From Neodiprion pinetum (Eukaryota; Arthropoda; Insecta; Hymenoptera; Diprionidae), in contig NC_060232.1 of assembly GCF_021155775.2 (NCBI RefSeq), positions 33,533,089 to 33,597,088 on the forward strand: a stretch of DNA of 64,000 nt. The letters run 5' to 3'. The position numbers were made by a program, and so were the translations under genes. The notes beneath the pieces were generated by a model. The model saw nothing but the letters and a program-made list of their open reading frames with translations, searched no databases and had not been told where the DNA came from. Of this stretch, positions 62,313 to 64,000 are shown piece after piece (the first letter of the stretch is position 1; each line of letters opens with the position of its first letter).

Positions 62313-64000
62313 AATTATAATACAACAGTGCTATTGATAGAATTGATTGTAGTTACCCAATCGATCTAGCAATAAGCACTTAATGATTAGCTACTATCGT
62401 CTATACCAGTAAACAGTTAAGAAACACCTGCGCTTCCCTGGAGCGTAGGGGAATAGTGAAAACAAGTACCATAAAATTAAGGACAGACATTAATAGCACA
62501 TATCTTAGGAGCAATAGCTAACAAACGATAAATGCGGCAATTGAATTGACTATCGTGATAACCAATATAATTGGTTGCAGAGACTACGATGCAGTATTAA
62601 TTAAACAATTTTTGCCCTCTAGCTAGTGTCCATCCCGCTCAGTGCTTAGATTAAATGAGTTGAGTCAGTTGCGCATGAATGAAACTTAAACGAGTTTGGT
62701 CAGTCGTTGATGAGTACTTAGTCTTTCTCGATTACTGTTGTCTTAACGTAACTGACACATTAATGAAATCGGAGCATCATTGGTATCTACAGAAATAACA
62801 ATTAATCATTTTACTAGAAAATCGAAGATTTTACTAGGCATGATTCGCTATCAATCTCAGCTCACATTCGTTGTCGTGTCTTGAGATGGGAATTTAAGGT
62901 TGCAAATTGTGTAATAAAATCGTTAAATGTCATCGATTGTAATCCGGATAGAATGTTTAAGGTGTGGTGTGTAAAATTCTGAGGATAGTATTAATCGACA
63001 CAATCTCTTGAAGAAAATGTACTTAAGCTTTTGACTGCTTTTGTCGATGAAAGAATTGATTCAAGTAATAAACTTATTTCGGTAAATTCACTTTTTCGTC
63101 TAGTCAAGTTTCACTTATTTCAGATGTGCTAATTCTCTCGACTTTCTTCAGCAGTTGAATTTTACTTTTACATGGTCAGATTACGTGTTCATATATAAAA
63201 TTTATTTGAATTATATTAATAATAAGTATTCACGCTGCATACAAAATTTAATCATTTCCAAGTGCAGGAGAAGCGTTATGAAATTAATACCAAATCGTCT
63301 GTAATCGGGTAACTTCTGACTCGTCTCATTAGCAAGATTAATGCGTACGGCATTATGTGTTTCTTACATTATGCATTTTTCGTCAAATATTCTCAGATGT
63401 AAAACCGAAAATGAGTTAAAAAAATATGAATAGTTATTTAGAACGTGCCAACGTAAAGATTCATTTCACTTTTCATCATAATATTGTATGAGTATAACAA
63501 ATGGTTGGCATTGCCATAAATTTTAAACGTTTTCTCTGTCGATTAATGCAGAAAAAACAGTGGCATTGGATACACGAACAAAAGTGTTAATTAAAATTAC
63601 ATTTTCTCCTTGTACTTGAAACACACAAACAATCACGCTACGCTATGCATACGGCACGCATGAGAGCTCAAGCATCACGGGTCAGGCCACAGATTTCTAT
63701 GTACCTCGCATATATGGAGCATTGAAAACCTTTTGACATGGATTGTCCTTAGCGAGTGAAAGAAGGCAGCAGCTATTAGCAACGCAATTAATGAACAAAT
63801 AAGACTCTAATAACAAGCTGTATCTCATAGCGCTCTGATGATTGTTTCTTCACCTCAATTGTGATTTTAAGCATATTTCAAAATAGTAAGACATAGATCA
63901 ATCACCACGCTACTGTAATAATAGTATAACGATCGTCCTCGACTAGAATTTCTATTCTCTACGCATGCTTCACACCAATGTTCGTAGTTATTAATCACAA
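62313..64000. other. Non-coding region at the window end
   Basis: AT-rich, with several AATAAA hexamers (for example near 62921 and 63068). I see no open frame of note on either strand. It may be an intron or 3' UTR of a gene starting at 62100, or intergenic DNA. Confidence 0.45.

Overview
The window is eukaryotic and almost certainly from an insect. It carries a multi-exon Cad96Ca-type receptor tyrosine kinase, a Spaetzle-3 type Toll ligand and a run of small secreted, cuticle-like genes with TATA boxes. Introns follow GT/AG rules, intergenic DNA is AT-rich with simple repeats, and every supported gene lies on the + strand. A hymenopteran is possible, but the sequence alone does not prove the order.

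Region 1 (1-14 kb): the 3' part of a receptor tyrosine kinase gene in seven exons. A very long, cysteine-free, Ser/Thr/Pro-rich ectodomain is followed by one membrane helix and a complete kinase domain of the Cad96Ca family. Its 5' end lies outside the window. Introns and 3' UTR make up the rest, followed by about 7 kb of intergenic DNA with simple repeats and small inverted repeats.

Region 2 (21.7-28.1 kb): a spaetzle 3 gene in nine coding exons (640 aa). It encodes a signal peptide, a prodomain, a seven-cysteine cystine knot and a long Pro/Ser/Asn-rich C-terminal tail.

Region 3 (29.4-37.9 kb): a 2389-residue secreted, intrinsically disordered, charge-rich protein encoded almost entirely by one 6.9 kb exon. 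I do not recognise its family.

Region 4 (39.6-61.2 kb): four consecutive genes for secreted structural-type proteins of 118, 441, 93 and 1253 aa. Each has a TATA box, a first coding exon of only 1-6 codons, and a phase-0 intron just before the hydrophobic core of the signal peptide. The last is an extreme Pro/Tyr-rich repeat protein with several nested tandem arrays, two of which show nearly identical 180-bp duplications. This block reads as a cluster of extracellular matrix or cuticle genes.

Region 5 (61.2-64 kb): mostly non-coding, with one 70-codon ORF encoding a candidate membrane microprotein or first exon.

All exon coordinates come from reading splice sites and phases by eye; no alignment, RNA or database evidence was available. 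I found no RNA gene, CRISPR array or recognisable intact transposon. The most notable points are the missing activation-loop tyrosine in the kinase, the shared architecture of the secreted-protein cluster, an initiator codon that may form the whole coding part of an exon, and the recent repeat expansions in the 1253-aa protein.
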